Translations under genes and position numbers: made by a program
Notes under the pieces: model-generated
The model's database searches: none
Told to the model about the DNA's origin: nothing
Seen by the model: only the letters and a program-made list of their open reading frames with translations
NCBI GenBank assembly: GCA_964397565.1
Contig: CAYNJC010000012.1
Coordinates: 55,678 to 119,677, forward strand
Direction: 5' to 3'
Length of the DNA: 64,000 nt
Origin: JAPLST01 sp964397565
GTDB lineage: Bacteria; Auribacterota; UBA3054; JAPLST01
Part shown: positions 1 to 8,315 of the stretch, in pieces
How the letters are laid out: the number at the start of each line of letters is the position of its first letter
How positions within the stretch are numbered: the first letter of the stretch is position 1

Positions 1-326
1 CATTTGTCCAGAGTCAGCGAGAGGCAAGCACTGTCGCAGCCCGTGCAGGCTTTGCCAAACGCCGCACAGACGGCCGGCACGTATGGCGCGGTGTCACGCG
101 CGCGACCGAGGCATTCAACCAGATTGATGACGGTCGGCGCGGCGGTTGCGGCCAGGACGCCCGGCAGATCGCCCAACGTGCGCAGCCCGGCGCTCTCCAC
201 CGCCACCCCGCGCGCGCGCAACGCCGCGGCCACTGCCGCCACTTGCTCCAACACCTCGGCATCACTCTCGGGGCACAAGGCGCCGCTTGCTGCCGCGCCC
301 GGCTCGTTGTGCAGAATCAGGATCAT
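1..326 (-). CDS. D-alanine--D-alanine ligase-like ATP-grasp protein (N-terminal part, runs off the window)
   Basis: The minus-strand frame opening with MILILHNEPG stays open to the window edge (108 codons). Two stretches resemble the N-terminal domain of Ddl ligases: VINLVE near residue 67, and TGCDSACLSLTLDK at the end, which matches the family's TGSDA..L.LDK substrate and ATP-domain boundary. Ddl enzymes join two D-alanines with ATP in the cytoplasm; relatives ligate other amino acids. The ATG overlaps the stop of the molybdoenzyme subunit upstream (ATGA), so it is probably translated as the last visible gene of that operon. The ATP-grasp core lies outside the window, so true ligase activity and substrate cannot be judged. 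Another overlapping minus-strand frame (14-265) lacks any family resemblance. Confidence 0.72.
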   Translation of the reverse strand, partial: MILILHNEPGAAASGALCPESDAEVLEQVAAVAAALRARGVAVESAGLRTLGDLPGVLAATAAPTVINLVECLGRARDTAPYVPAVCAAFGKACTGCDSACLSLTLDK

Positions 327-2599
327 GCGGAATGGAGCGCGGCCCAGACCCGCTCGGGCGTCAGCGGCAATTCATTTTGTGAAATGGACAGCGCATTGCA
401 AACCGCATTGGCGATGGCCGGCGCGACACCCATCAGCGGCTGCTCGCCAAAGCCTTTCGCACCAAACGGCCCGTCGGGAAACGGATGCTCGACAATCAAT
501 GGCACAATCTCCGGCATGTCGCAGGCGGTCGGAATGATATAGGTCGAAAAATGGGGATTGAGAATGACCCCGTTCGCCTGCACGATTTCCTCCGTCAAGG
601 CATAACCAATGCCCTGCAACGTGCCGCCTTCGATCTGGCCTTCGACGCCGGCCGGGTTGATCGCCTTGCCGACATCATGGGCGGCCGTGACGCGCAGCAC
701 GGTCGTCGCGCCGGTGCGTTCGTCCACGACTACCTCGGCAATGTTTGTTGCAAACGAGAAAACCACGTAGGCATCGCCTTGACCGGTCTGCCAATCGTAA
801 CTGAGCGGACGCGACTGTTGCCAGCCCTGCGCGCTCAATGGCACACGCCGCACGGCACACTCGTGCACCAGTTGCGCAAACGACAGCGCGGTTGGCGCGC
901 CATCGGCAAAGACCTGCCCGTTGTGCATGCCAATCTGCGGGGGCGTCCGGCGCAGCACTTCGGCCGCCACCGTGTGCAGGCGCTCGCGCAATTGCCCCGC
1001 CGCGTGCAACAAGGCATTGCCCGACATGGTCGTCGCCCGCGAGGCGACCGTCGGGCCGGAATCCGGCACGCGGGTTGTGTCGGTCGGCAACATCGCGACG
1101 CTTTCAAACGGCACGCCCAACGCCTCGGCTACTATTTGGGCAAGCACGGTTTTCATGCCCTGGCCTATCTCGGTTGTGCCCACCGCAAAGACAACACTGC
1201 CGTCATGATTGATCTGTATCGTGGCGCCCGTGCGCGCCAGGTATTCGCCGCCGACGCCCAGCCCGACCCCATAATAAATAGTGGAAATGCCGCGCCCGTA
1301 TTTCTGGTGGGGGTCATTCGCAGATGGCCGCGCCACGGGATGCTCGCGCACGAAGGCCAGGGCGGTGTCCAGCGTGTCCGTCGCACCGACACTGGCGTGC
1401 AAGGTCTGGCCGGTGATGGTGCTGTCGCCGGCGCGCAGCAGATTGCGCCGGCGCAGCTCGACCGGGTCACGCTTGAGTTGCCGGGCCAGCTCGTCCATTT
1501 GGCGTTCGGCCGCAAACAGCACTTGCGGCGAACCAAAGCCGCGAAACGCGCCAGCCGGCACGTGGTTCGTCGCCACGGCATAGCCGTCAATCCGCACGTT
1601 CGGACAGCGATACGGCCCGGCCGCATGCACCACCCCGCGGAACAACACGATCGGGCTGAGAGTCGCATACGCGCCGCCATCCACCAGATACTCGATCTCG
1701 ACCGCGCGCAGCAAGCCGTCGCGATCCGCGCCATATTTCGAGCGGATGACGGCCGCATGCCGTTTGCTGGTGCAGCTGATGTCCTCGTCGCGCTCATAAA
1801 TCAGGCGGACCGGGCGGCGCGTGCGCCACGCCAGCAGCGCGGCATGCGCCGCCGGCAGCGACGGCACATCTTCCTTGCCGCCAAACGCGCCGCCAGTGCT
1901 GGTCTGGGTGACCTGCGTCGCGCCCAGCGCGCTGCCGAGGACGGCCGCCACGCCTTCGCGCACGTAAAACGGGCATTGCATGCTGCCGAAAATCTGGATC
2001 ACGCCACCGGGCTGCGGCACGGCCAGCATGCCCTGCGTTTCCAGATAGGCGTGTTCCTGCGGCGGGGTGCGGTAGGTGTGTTCGACGACCGCGGCGCACT
2101 GCGCGAAGCCGGCCGCCGGGTCGCCGCGCGTTATATGCAATTCTTTGAATATATTGTTTTCTTTATATATACGCGGGGCTTCGGCCCGCCGCGCCACCAC
2201 CGGGTCGAACAGCGCCGGCAGCTCCTCGTACTGCACGGTCACCGCCGCCGCCGCCGCGCGCGCCTGCGCCTGCGTCTCGGCCGCCACCAGTGCCAGGGCC
2301 TCGCCGACATAGCGCACTATTCCATCCGCCAGACAGGGCTGGTCGTCAAAGACAATCGGGATGACATTCCGCCCGGGAATGTCGCGCGCGGTCAGCACGG
2401 CCGCCACGCCCGGCAACGCGCGCGCCGCCGCGACGTCCAGGGCCAGCACGCGCGCATGTGCCTGTGTACTGCGCACGACCGCGGCGTGCAGCATGCGCGG
2501 CAGGCTCAGGTCGCTGACATACCGTTCGCGTCCGCAGACTTTGTCCGCGGCATCCGGTCGCGCCGGTGAATGTCCGACAATGTCGAATGCAGTCGTCAT
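323..2599 (-). CDS. Xanthine dehydrogenase-type molybdenum-binding subunit
   Basis: 758 residues, the normal length for the stand-alone large subunit of the XDH/aldehyde oxidoreductase family, which hydroxylates N-heterocycles or aldehydes at a Mo-pterin site. Visible marks are YVGEALALVAAE near residue 95, GGAFGGKED (cofactor and substrate Glu), AFRGFGSPQ (the Arg typical of purine-oxidising members), GTTEIGQGMKT (pterin contact) and GAKGFGEQPLMG with the catalytic Glu at about residue 719. The Arg/Glu pair favours a purine-type substrate, but this is inference. The start ATG overlaps the stop of the FAD subunit by 4 bases. A short AT-rich patch (about 2137-2180) encodes a Lys/Asn/Ile-rich loop in an otherwise very GC-rich gene. 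Confidence 0.93.
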   Translation of the reverse strand: MTTAFDIVGHSPARPDAADKVCGRERYVSDLSLPRMLHAAVVRSTQAHARVLALDVAAARALPGVAAVLTARDIPGRNVIPIVFDDQPCLADGIVRYVGEALALVAAETQAQARAAAAAVTVQYEELPALFDPVVARRAEAPRIYKENNIFKELHITRGDPAAGFAQCAAVVEHTYRTPPQEHAYLETQGMLAVPQPGGVIQIFGSMQCPFYVREGVAAVLGSALGATQVTQTSTGGAFGGKEDVPSLPAAHAALLAWRTRRPVRLIYERDEDISCTSKRHAAVIRSKYGADRDGLLRAVEIEYLVDGGAYATLSPIVLFRGVVHAAGPYRCPNVRIDGYAVATNHVPAGAFRGFGSPQVLFAAERQMDELARQLKRDPVELRRRNLLRAGDSTITGQTLHASVGATDTLDTALAFVREHPVARPSANDPHQKYGRGISTIYYGVGLGVGGEYLARTGATIQINHDGSVVFAVGTTEIGQGMKTVLAQIVAEALGVPFESVAMLPTDTTRVPDSGPTVASRATTMSGNALLHAAGQLRERLHTVAAEVLRRTPPQIGMHNGQVFADGAPTALSFAQLVHECAVRRVPLSAQGWQQSRPLSYDWQTGQGDAYVVFSFATNIAEVVVDERTGATTVLRVTAAHDVGKAINPAGVEGQIEGGTLQGIGYALTEEIVQANGVILNPHFSTYIIPTACDMPEIVPLIVEHPFPDGPFGAKGFGEQPLMGVAPAIANAVCNALSISQNELPLTPERVWAALHSA

Positions 2600-3492
2600 G
2601 GTTTGTGGTCCGATCTGTCGGACATGTCCGACTTGTCTGACTCGTCCGACTGATTTGCCAGCCGCGCCAGCGCGCGGCGCAACAGTTCAGCGCACATCGC
2701 GCGCCGGTACGGCTCGTTGGAGCGAATGTCCGTGATCGGCCGTGCCGCTGCGCCCGCGGCCTCGGCCGCTGCCTGAATGACGGCGGCGCTCAGCGGTTGC
2801 CCGCGCAGCACCTCCTCCGCCGCCTTCACCCGCAGCACGGTTGGCGCGACCGCGCCCAACGCGATCCGGCTGTCCTGCACCAGGCCGCCCACCAGCAACA
2901 CCCGCACCGCCACTGACACTTTTGAGATCGCCAGCGCCGCACGCTGCCCCAACCGCGCGAACACCCCACGCCAGCCCGCGCGCACCGGCACCCAAATCGC
3001 CACAATCAGTTCGTCATGCGCCAGCACTGTCTTGCCGGGCGCACGGCAGAACTGCGCGACCGCCACGCGCCGCGTGCCCTGCGTCCCGCGCAACTCCAGT
3101 TCGGCATCCAGTACGATCAATGCCGGCAACGAATCCCCCGCCGGTGACGCGTTGGCCACATTGCCACCCAGCGTGCCGCGATTGCGAATCTGCGGCGAAC
3201 CGACCTCGCGGGCCGCCTCGACCAGCACGTCCGCATGGCGCGCCGTCAGCGCGGCGCGCTCAATCTCCGTCCAGGTGCTCAACGCTCCGAGCCGTAGCCA
3301 GCCATCTTGCTCTGCCATCCCGCGCAGCTCGGCCAGCCGGCTGATCTCCACCAGCGGCGGCCATACGAGCTGGTCTTTCAGCCGCACCAAGACGTCCGTC
3401 CCGCCTGCCATGACGCGCGCGTCCGGCAGCGCCTGCAACAGCGCGCTGGCTTCGGCACAGCTGCGCGGGGTCTCGATGCGCATGTCGGTCAC
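2596..3492 (-). CDS. Xanthine dehydrogenase-type FAD-binding subunit
   Basis: 298 residues, the usual size of the medium subunit that carries electrons from the Fe-S subunit to NAD or another acceptor through FAD. AGGTDVLVRL near residue 30 and TLGGNVANASPAGDSLPAL near residue 110 are the two FAD-contact loops of this family; a CO-dehydrogenase flavoprotein C-terminal domain follows. The frame begins with GTG, which overlaps the upstream stop as GTGA; an in-frame ATG lies three codons later (3483). The last 20 residues are a low-complexity Ser-Asp tail encoded by a 9-base DNA repeat (2609-2653) and are unlikely to belong to the fold. Part of the molybdoenzyme operon. Confidence 0.92.
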   Translation of the reverse strand: MTDMRIETPRSCAEASALLQALPDARVMAGGTDVLVRLKDQLVWPPLVEISRLAELRGMAEQDGWLRLGALSTWTEIERAALTARHADVLVEAAREVGSPQIRNRGTLGGNVANASPAGDSLPALIVLDAELELRGTQGTRRVAVAQFCRAPGKTVLAHDELIVAIWVPVRAGWRGVFARLGQRAALAISKVSVAVRVLLVGGLVQDSRIALGAVAPTVLRVKAAEEVLRGQPLSAAVIQAAAEAAGAAARPITDIRSNEPYRRAMCAELLRRALARLANQSDESDKSDMSDRSDHKP

Positions 3493-4187
3493 AGCAAATC
3501 TTCAATGGCGCGGTCGCGATCGCGCGATTGCTGCTGCTGTTCGCCAGCATCCCGGCGCTGTCGCAGCGACTCATCATACAACGCGTGTTTGTACAGCACG
3601 GTCACGATGTAGGTGCGGTCGCGCTTATTATCCCACTGCGTGCGAAACACCAATGAAATGGTTTCGTTGATTTTCATCACATGCTGCGGCAGCGCCTGCT
3701 GTTCGTTTAAGGGCTGCGCAGTCGCTGACGGACAGGTCGTGTCATAGTTTTGCTTGAATCCATACTTTTGTTCCAACGTGGCAACAATCTTGTCGCGCTC
3801 GAACAAATCCGTCTTGTAAAATGTTGTTTCGATGCCGACGACGCGATCGAGGCACGGGCCGAATGTGCCGAAATACAGCGTCAACTTGCTGCGCACATCC
3901 ACGTCGCTGGGATACGCGACAAACAAGCTTGGCAGCACCGTGCTGTCGAGCGGCACGCGCGTGTTGCCGAGCTTGCGCGCGACCTCGTTCTTGGTCATGC
4001 CAAAGGACACGCCTTTGACACTGACCGGCGCGAGGTCGCCCCACAGGTCTTCTTGTGCCGTTTCGGCGGGCTGATTGGTCGCGACCGCCACACCGGGCAC
4101 ATCCACCCAGATGGTCGTCGGCCCGGCCACAGCCACGCTCACGCCCATCACTAGCACGCCACTCAGTTGATACAGCTTCATTGTCAT
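3489..4187 (-). CDS. Exported protein with a BamE/SmpA-like motif, inside the molybdoenzyme operon
   Basis: 232 residues with a clear signal peptide (hydrophobic stretch ending VAVAG, cleavage near residue 22). Around residue 60 it has VSFGMTKNEVARKLG, the pattern with which BamE/OmlA-like and similar two-layer domains begin. The C-terminus is Gln/Arg-rich and highly charged. It overlaps the XdhC gene before it and the FAD subunit after it by 4 bases each, so it is co-translated with cytoplasmic molybdoenzyme parts although it is itself exported. No known xanthine dehydrogenase accessory protein looks like this. Function is unknown; the motif assignment is tentative, the signal peptide is firm. 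Confidence 0.7.
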   Translation of the reverse strand: MTMKLYQLSGVLVMGVSVAVAGPTTIWVDVPGVAVATNQPAETAQEDLWGDLAPVSVKGVSFGMTKNEVARKLGNTRVPLDSTVLPSLFVAYPSDVDVRSKLTLYFGTFGPCLDRVVGIETTFYKTDLFERDKIVATLEQKYGFKQNYDTTCPSATAQPLNEQQALPQHVMKINETISLVFRTQWDNKRDRTYIVTVLYKHALYDESLRQRRDAGEQQQQSRDRDRAIEDLL

Positions 4188-4987
4188 GTCTCCCTGCCTG
4201 ATTGTGATTCGCGCGCACGCGCCACCTGGATCATTTGCGCCACAATGCTAACGGCGATTTCCTCAGGTGTCTCGGCGTTGATGGCCAGCCCGATCGGCGC
4301 CTGCACGCGCGCCAGCGCATCCGGCGCCACGCCGTCTGCGGCAAGCTGTGCGAAAATCTGCTCGCGCTTGCGCGTGCTGGACATCATGCCTAGATAGACG
4401 TTCGTGGTGGCCGAAATATTCCGCAACACCAACGCATCGGCCATGTGGGCATGCGTCATAATCGCCATATATGCATCCGGCTGCGGCTGCAGCGCGCGCG
4501 TGCTTTCTGCATACGGCGCGGCACACAACGTCTGGGCCAGTGGAAACCGTGCGCGCGTCACCAACTCGGCCCGGTCGTCAAAGACATGCACGCAGAAACC
4601 GGCCGCGGCCGCGGCCTGCGCCAGCGCCACACCGCAATGCCCCGCGCCGAAAATATACAGATTGCGACTGTGGCCCAGCGGCGTGAGGAACACGCGCATC
4701 TGCCCGCCGCACAACATGCCGCGCTCAGCCGGCGTGGCGGCGTTCAGTTTGAACAGCTCCAGCCGCGGCGTGCCTTCCGCCAGGACTGCGCGTGCCGTAT
4801 TGATCATATCCGATTCAATCAAGCCGCCGCCAACCGTGCCGCTGCTGTGCCCGTCGGCGTAGACCAGCATCTGTGCGCCGGCCTTGCGCGGCGTTGAGCC
4901 GCTGGTCTCGACCACTGTGGCCAGGCAGACGCGCTTGCCCGCGCGCACGGCATCCGCCAATTCGCCAAATAACGCAACGTCATTCAT
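4184..4987 (-). CDS. xdhC: XdhC/CoxI family molybdoenzyme maturation factor
   Basis: 267 residues from the ATG at 4987, which overlaps the stop of the Fe-S subunit as ATGA; a longer open frame reaching 5158 is rejected because it would read through that subunit. SGSTPRKAGAQMLVYADG and GTVGGGLIESDM near the N-terminus form the conserved XdhC/CoxI domain. A Rossmann-like C-terminal half follows (YIFGAGHCGVALAQAAAA near residue 135, then a conserved IGLAINAETPEEIAVSI). Members bind the Mo cofactor, help sulfurate it and insert it into xanthine-dehydrogenase-type enzymes, which fits this operon exactly. Confidence 0.92.
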   Translation of the reverse strand: MNDVALFGELADAVRAGKRVCLATVVETSGSTPRKAGAQMLVYADGHSSGTVGGGLIESDMINTARAVLAEGTPRLELFKLNAATPAERGMLCGGQMRVFLTPLGHSRNLYIFGAGHCGVALAQAAAAAGFCVHVFDDRAELVTRARFPLAQTLCAAPYAESTRALQPQPDAYMAIMTHAHMADALVLRNISATTNVYLGMMSSTRKREQIFAQLAADGVAPDALARVQAPIGLAINAETPEEIAVSIVAQMIQVARARESQSGRET

Positions 4988-5448
4988 GGTTTGCCGGCCT
5001 GTGCGGCGCGGCGCACGGCCGCAATGATTTTTCGGTAACCGGTGCAGCGGCACAAATTGCCGGCCAGTCCGCGTTTGATCTCGTCGTCCGTTGGCTGCGG
5101 CTGCTCGGTCAGCAACGCCTTCGCCGCCAGCACCATGCCCGGTATGCAAAAGCCGCATTGCACCGCGCCTTCGTCCACAAAGGCCTGCTGGATCGGTGCC
5201 AGCTGCCCCTCGTGTTCGAGTCCTTCAATCGTGACAATCTCGTGCCCATCAGCCTGGCACGCCAAGATCAGGCACGCGTTCACCACGCGCCCGTCGAACA
5301 AGACGGTGCAGGCGCCGCATTCGCCTTTGCCGCAGCCCTCCTTGGTGCCGGTCAGGCCGCACTCGTCGCGCAGCAGGTCAAGCAAACGCTTGCTGCCGGG
5401 CGCCTCGAGCGCGACCGCCGTGCCATTCAGTGTGAAGTGTAGTGTCAT
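4984..5448 (-). CDS. Xanthine dehydrogenase-type [2Fe-2S] subunit
   Basis: About 154 residues, the usual small-subunit length. The plant-type cluster ligands are in EGCGKGECGACTVLFDG followed by NAC (residues about 35-65); the second cluster is in VQCGFCIPG and LCRCTGY (about 105-140). The ATG at 5448 (MTLHF...) is chosen over a frame start 12 codons earlier because family members begin at this beta-strand; no strong ribosome site is visible. It is the first gene of the operon, about 60 bases below a promoter at 5514-5542. The subunit shuttles electrons from Mo to FAD. Confidence 0.92.
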   Translation of the reverse strand: MTLHFTLNGTAVALEAPGSKRLLDLLRDECGLTGTKEGCGKGECGACTVLFDGRVVNACLILACQADGHEIVTIEGLEHEGQLAPIQQAFVDEGAVQCGFCIPGMVLAAKALLTEQPQPTDDEIKRGLAGNLCRCTGYRKIIAAVRRAAQAGKP

Positions 5449-5513
5449 GCTGGTTGTGTGCTGGCGTTGTGGCTGCACGCGCAATGCGTGCGCGCACCAC
5501 GTATCATTCCTTG

Positions 5514-5542
5514 ATTATACCCGTGCCGCGCCGGCGCGTCAA
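5514..5542 (-). promoter_or_regulatory. Sigma70-type promoter of the molybdoenzyme operon
   Basis: Read on the minus strand: TTGACG (5542-5537), 17-base spacer, TATAAT (5519-5514). Predicted start near 5507 gives a leader of about 60 bases to the Fe-S subunit ATG. Confidence 0.75.
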
Positions 5543-5603
5543 GCGCACCGGCCGTCCAGTTCCGGCGACACGCTCCGCAGGACGAGCCGATTGGTTCTTT
5601 GTT

Positions 5604-5628
5604 AATTTTTTTCGCCGCGAAACAAATT
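5604..5628. repeat. Dispersed palindrome, copy 1 (TTTCGC/GCGAAA family)
   Basis: Imperfect palindrome centred on TTTCGCCGCGAAA with AATT ends. It is the same short element found at 19238, 19330, 57108 and 58452, always between genes. Confidence 0.6.
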
Positions 5629-5656
5629 AAGGTGCAGCAATGCAGCCACCGCACGT

Positions 5657-6088
5657 CAGCGGCACGGGCGTGCCGCGTTCCCTTCATGCTGCGCACCGCG
5701 AAAGGAACGCCGATCTCCAGATCGGCTGAAGACCGCCGCGATCGCCGTATCGCGGCGCACTTGGCGGGATGTGGAAATCCCGCCTACACTCAGCGGCACG
5801 GGCGTGCCGCGTTCCCCTCATGCTGCGAAGGGAACGCCGATCTCCAGATCGGCTGAAGATCGCCGCGATCGCCGTATCGCGGCGCACCTGGCGGGATGTG
5901 GAAATCCCGCCTCCACTCAGCGGTACGGGCATGCCGCGTTCCCTTCATGCTGCGCACCGCGAAGGGAACGCTGATCTCCAGATCGGCTGAAGACTGCCGC
6001 GATCGCCGTATCGCGACGCACTTGGCGGGATGTGGAAATCCCGCCGTCACTCAGCGGCACGGGCGTGCCGCGTTCCCTTCATGCTGCG
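5657..6088. repeat. Tandem array of about 134-base units, each a string of hairpins
   Basis: Units start at 5657, 5791, 5918 and 6052 (CAGCGGCACGGGCGTGCCG). The first and third are 134 bases, the second lacks 7 bases (127), the fourth stops after about 37 bases. Each full unit contains four inverted repeats: CGGCAC/GTGCCG, CGATCT/AGATCG, CGCCGCGAT/ATCGCGGCG and GGCGGGAT/ATCCCGCC. Copies differ by only a few bases. Short frames inside are by-products. The rest of 5449-6156 holds the promoter and palindrome listed separately and no gene. Confidence 0.85.
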
Positions 6089-6156
6089 TGCTGCAAACGT
6101 GCATTCGTATCGCAGGCTGGCACTAAGATCGGGAACATCAATGCCCCTTCCGCAAT

Positions 6157-7098
6157 TTATTCATCCAGCAGTGGTGGCGGTATGCGCGGCATGTGCTGCT
6201 TGCCTTCGATGAGCTCGCGCTGCAGGCCGATATACACATGCCCGCGATACAAGTCCACGCCTGGATTATGATATGGCCAATATTTCTTCCAATCGCGCAT
6301 GGTCTGAAACGAGCGCTTGAGCTCAACAACCGCCTCGTCATTGGTGTACCACGTCAGTGCGCCAACAGCAGCCGTCACCCACTCGGCCCAGTTGTATTTG
6401 TCGGGGTTACGCGCAATCTCCAAGAATATCGGCAGACAATCCTGGCGATGATACTTGGGCAATCCGTCCGTCCACTTAGGAATAATTCCCTGACGCAATA
6501 CCGAATTTGAAGGGATTTGTTCATTCAACATAAGATATGCGCGCAATGCATCCGGATGCTCCAGAGACGTTAAATAACCTATACATATGCCTGCGCGATG
6601 CATGCTATCGGTGCTTTGTGAACAACTGATAATAGCGGCGATGTGCGGTATCAACGAGCGGAATCTCAAAGAGCTTATCGCGGTGAGATAATATCTCTCA
6701 TGAGGCCAGTTAGTAACGGGCAAGCTGGCTTCTAGAAGAAAGTCAAAAGCGTCTGTTACCGCTATTCTTTCTGCAGCTTGTGTGAAGATTAGTCTGTCTG
6801 CCAAAGCAACGGCACCCTTCTGAAGCCATTCGATTTGCTCAAATTGCGTGACACAGGTAACAAATTCGTCTCTTGTAAGAGTTTCAACTTGTCGGCTCTC
6901 ACCCGGATTGTTGGTCAACCTTGCGGGTGCTGCAAAGATATTCGATTTTGTGGCTGCTTGGTCTTGCAGACAGGTTGGTCCTTGACTTGCAGCAGGAGAT
7001 TGTCGGCCACAAGGACAGCATTTTAGCCATGTGTACACAGTGCATAGCCCAGCAATAAGAACCAACAGAAGACTTGCGATTAAGGTGTGCTTCTTCAT
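6157..7098 (-). CDS. Hypothetical membrane-anchored protein
   Basis: 313 residues, not recognised. It starts MKKHTLIASLLLVLIAGLC, an N-terminal membrane anchor or uncleaved signal (the residue before Cys is Leu, so it is a poor lipobox), followed by a Cys/Pro-rich linker (CCPCG near residue 27) and a mostly alpha-helical domain rich in Trp and Tyr towards the C-terminus. The coding DNA is clearly more AT-rich than its neighbours, which may mean recent acquisition. It lies 48 bases downstream of the URO-D family gene and may be co-transcribed with it. The 6089-6156 stretch beyond it is the end of the tandem repeat. Confidence 0.65.
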   Translation of the reverse strand: MKKHTLIASLLLVLIAGLCTVYTWLKCCPCGRQSPAASQGPTCLQDQAATKSNIFAAPARLTNNPGESRQVETLTRDEFVTCVTQFEQIEWLQKGAVALADRLIFTQAAERIAVTDAFDFLLEASLPVTNWPHERYYLTAISSLRFRSLIPHIAAIISCSQSTDSMHRAGICIGYLTSLEHPDALRAYLMLNEQIPSNSVLRQGIIPKWTDGLPKYHRQDCLPIFLEIARNPDKYNWAEWVTAAVGALTWYTNDEAVVELKRSFQTMRDWKKYWPYHNPGVDLYRGHVYIGLQRELIEGKQHMPRIPPPLLDE

Positions 7099-7146
7099 TG
7101 CTCGTTCACAGGCTACTTGGTCACAATATGCATGCCATGCGCATGC

Positions 7147-8193
7147 TCACCATTCCCACGCCGCCGAGAGCATTGCCAGATACTGTTCGTGCGGCACAAA
7201 CTCGGGAATGCTGTTGCCCGAGCCAAGTGCGTAGCCGCCGCGCGTGGCTGTGCGTTCGAGCATGGCCCGGCTGCGCGCGTACACTTGCGCCGGCGTGCTG
7301 CGGCACAGAAAATCGACGTCCATGCCGCCCAGCGTCGCAATCCGGCTGCCCCATTGCTCATACGCCTCCTCGACCGGCACGATCGTGTCCTCATACGAAT
7401 GGCGCGCGTCGAAACGCATGTCCTCGATCACATCCTCGATGATCTCGCGCGGATTGCCGCAGGAGTGCAGGATGACCGGCTTGCCGTGCGCATGCGCGCA
7501 GGCGACAATTTTCTTGTGCCACGGGAAAATGTACTTGCGCATCTGCGCCACACTCAGCATGGTCTGCGTCTTGAAACCCCAGTCATCGTTTGAGACGACC
7601 GCGCCGACACTCTGATAGCCAAGCAGAATCTCATACAGCCGCAGCAGGCGCACGCCAATGGCATCCACAATGTTCTGCACCAACTCGGCGTCGTCCACCA
7701 GCATATAGCACAAATTATCATACCCAACCAGTTTGATCAGATTCTCCAGCACGCCACCCGGCCCGAGCGGCACGAGCTTCATGCCGGCCGGCAGGATGCT
7801 GAGGAAAAACGCGTCGGGCAGCACATGGGCCGGCTCGGGGAACTGCCAGGGATAGGCCTCGAAACTGGCGCGGTCGGTGATTGTCGGCGCGTCATTCAGC
7901 GAGATCGTGCTGGCTTTGTGTTTGTCGGCGCACGGCAGCGCCCAGATGTACATGTCCCATGAAAAGGCGTGATCGTAGCCCAAGGCGGCGAAGGCGCGGA
8001 TGATTGAGATGGCCCGCGCGCGTGGCGTGCTCATGTCCGCGCTCACACCCGCGGCGAACTTATAGACAACGTCATTCATAAACAGTTCGTACAGCACGGG
8101 TCGTGGCGGCACGGCGCGCCGCAAGACGGCCAGCAGATTTTCAAAGCACGGCGTGCGCCGGCAGGTGCCAAGATCATTCCAGGCCGTTATCAT
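7147..8193 (-). CDS. Uroporphyrinogen decarboxylase (URO-D) family protein
   Basis: 348 residues with the URO-D TIM-barrel pattern: FSWDMYIW near residue 77, a central SNDDWGFKTQTMLS segment, KPVILHSCGNPREIIEDVIE near residue 240 and IATLGGMDVDFLCR near residue 285. The HSCGN histidine and cysteine resemble the zinc/thiol site of the MtaA/CmuA/MtbA methyltransferase branch more than the heme enzyme HemE. No corrinoid protein or other methyltransferase part lies nearby, and no other heme gene, so the role (methyl transfer or demethylation of an unknown compound) is open. A TATAAT lies 42 bases upstream (8240-8235) without a good -35. Confidence 0.8.
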   Translation of the reverse strand: MITAWNDLGTCRRTPCFENLLAVLRRAVPPRPVLYELFMNDVVYKFAAGVSADMSTPRARAISIIRAFAALGYDHAFSWDMYIWALPCADKHKASTISLNDAPTITDRASFEAYPWQFPEPAHVLPDAFFLSILPAGMKLVPLGPGGVLENLIKLVGYDNLCYMLVDDAELVQNIVDAIGVRLLRLYEILLGYQSVGAVVSNDDWGFKTQTMLSVAQMRKYIFPWHKKIVACAHAHGKPVILHSCGNPREIIEDVIEDMRFDARHSYEDTIVPVEEAYEQWGSRIATLGGMDVDFLCRSTPAQVYARSRAMLERTATRGGYALGSGNSIPEFVPHEQYLAMLSAAWEW

Positions 8194-8315
8194 CGTGGTG
8201 CAAAATAGTTTGTGGTTACGCAGGCATCGGCATAATTATAGCGTCTTCAGCCCATTATTGATATACTACTGCGCAAATTACTGCTCTATGTAATGTTAAC
8301 CGGGGAGTTATATTG

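Noticed and set aside
2137..2180. Small AT-rich insertion in the Mo subunit gene
   Set aside because: The encoded loop (RIYKENNIFKELHI) fills the normal family position and length, so it is probably just local codon use.
485..2569. 694-codon plus-strand open frame
   Set aside because: Antisense to the molybdoenzyme subunit; its translation is Arg/His/Ala-rich without any family motif, as expected from high GC content.
5657..6088. CRISPR array
   Set aside because: Units are 127-134 bases with no short repeat/unique spacer alternation and no cas genes nearby.
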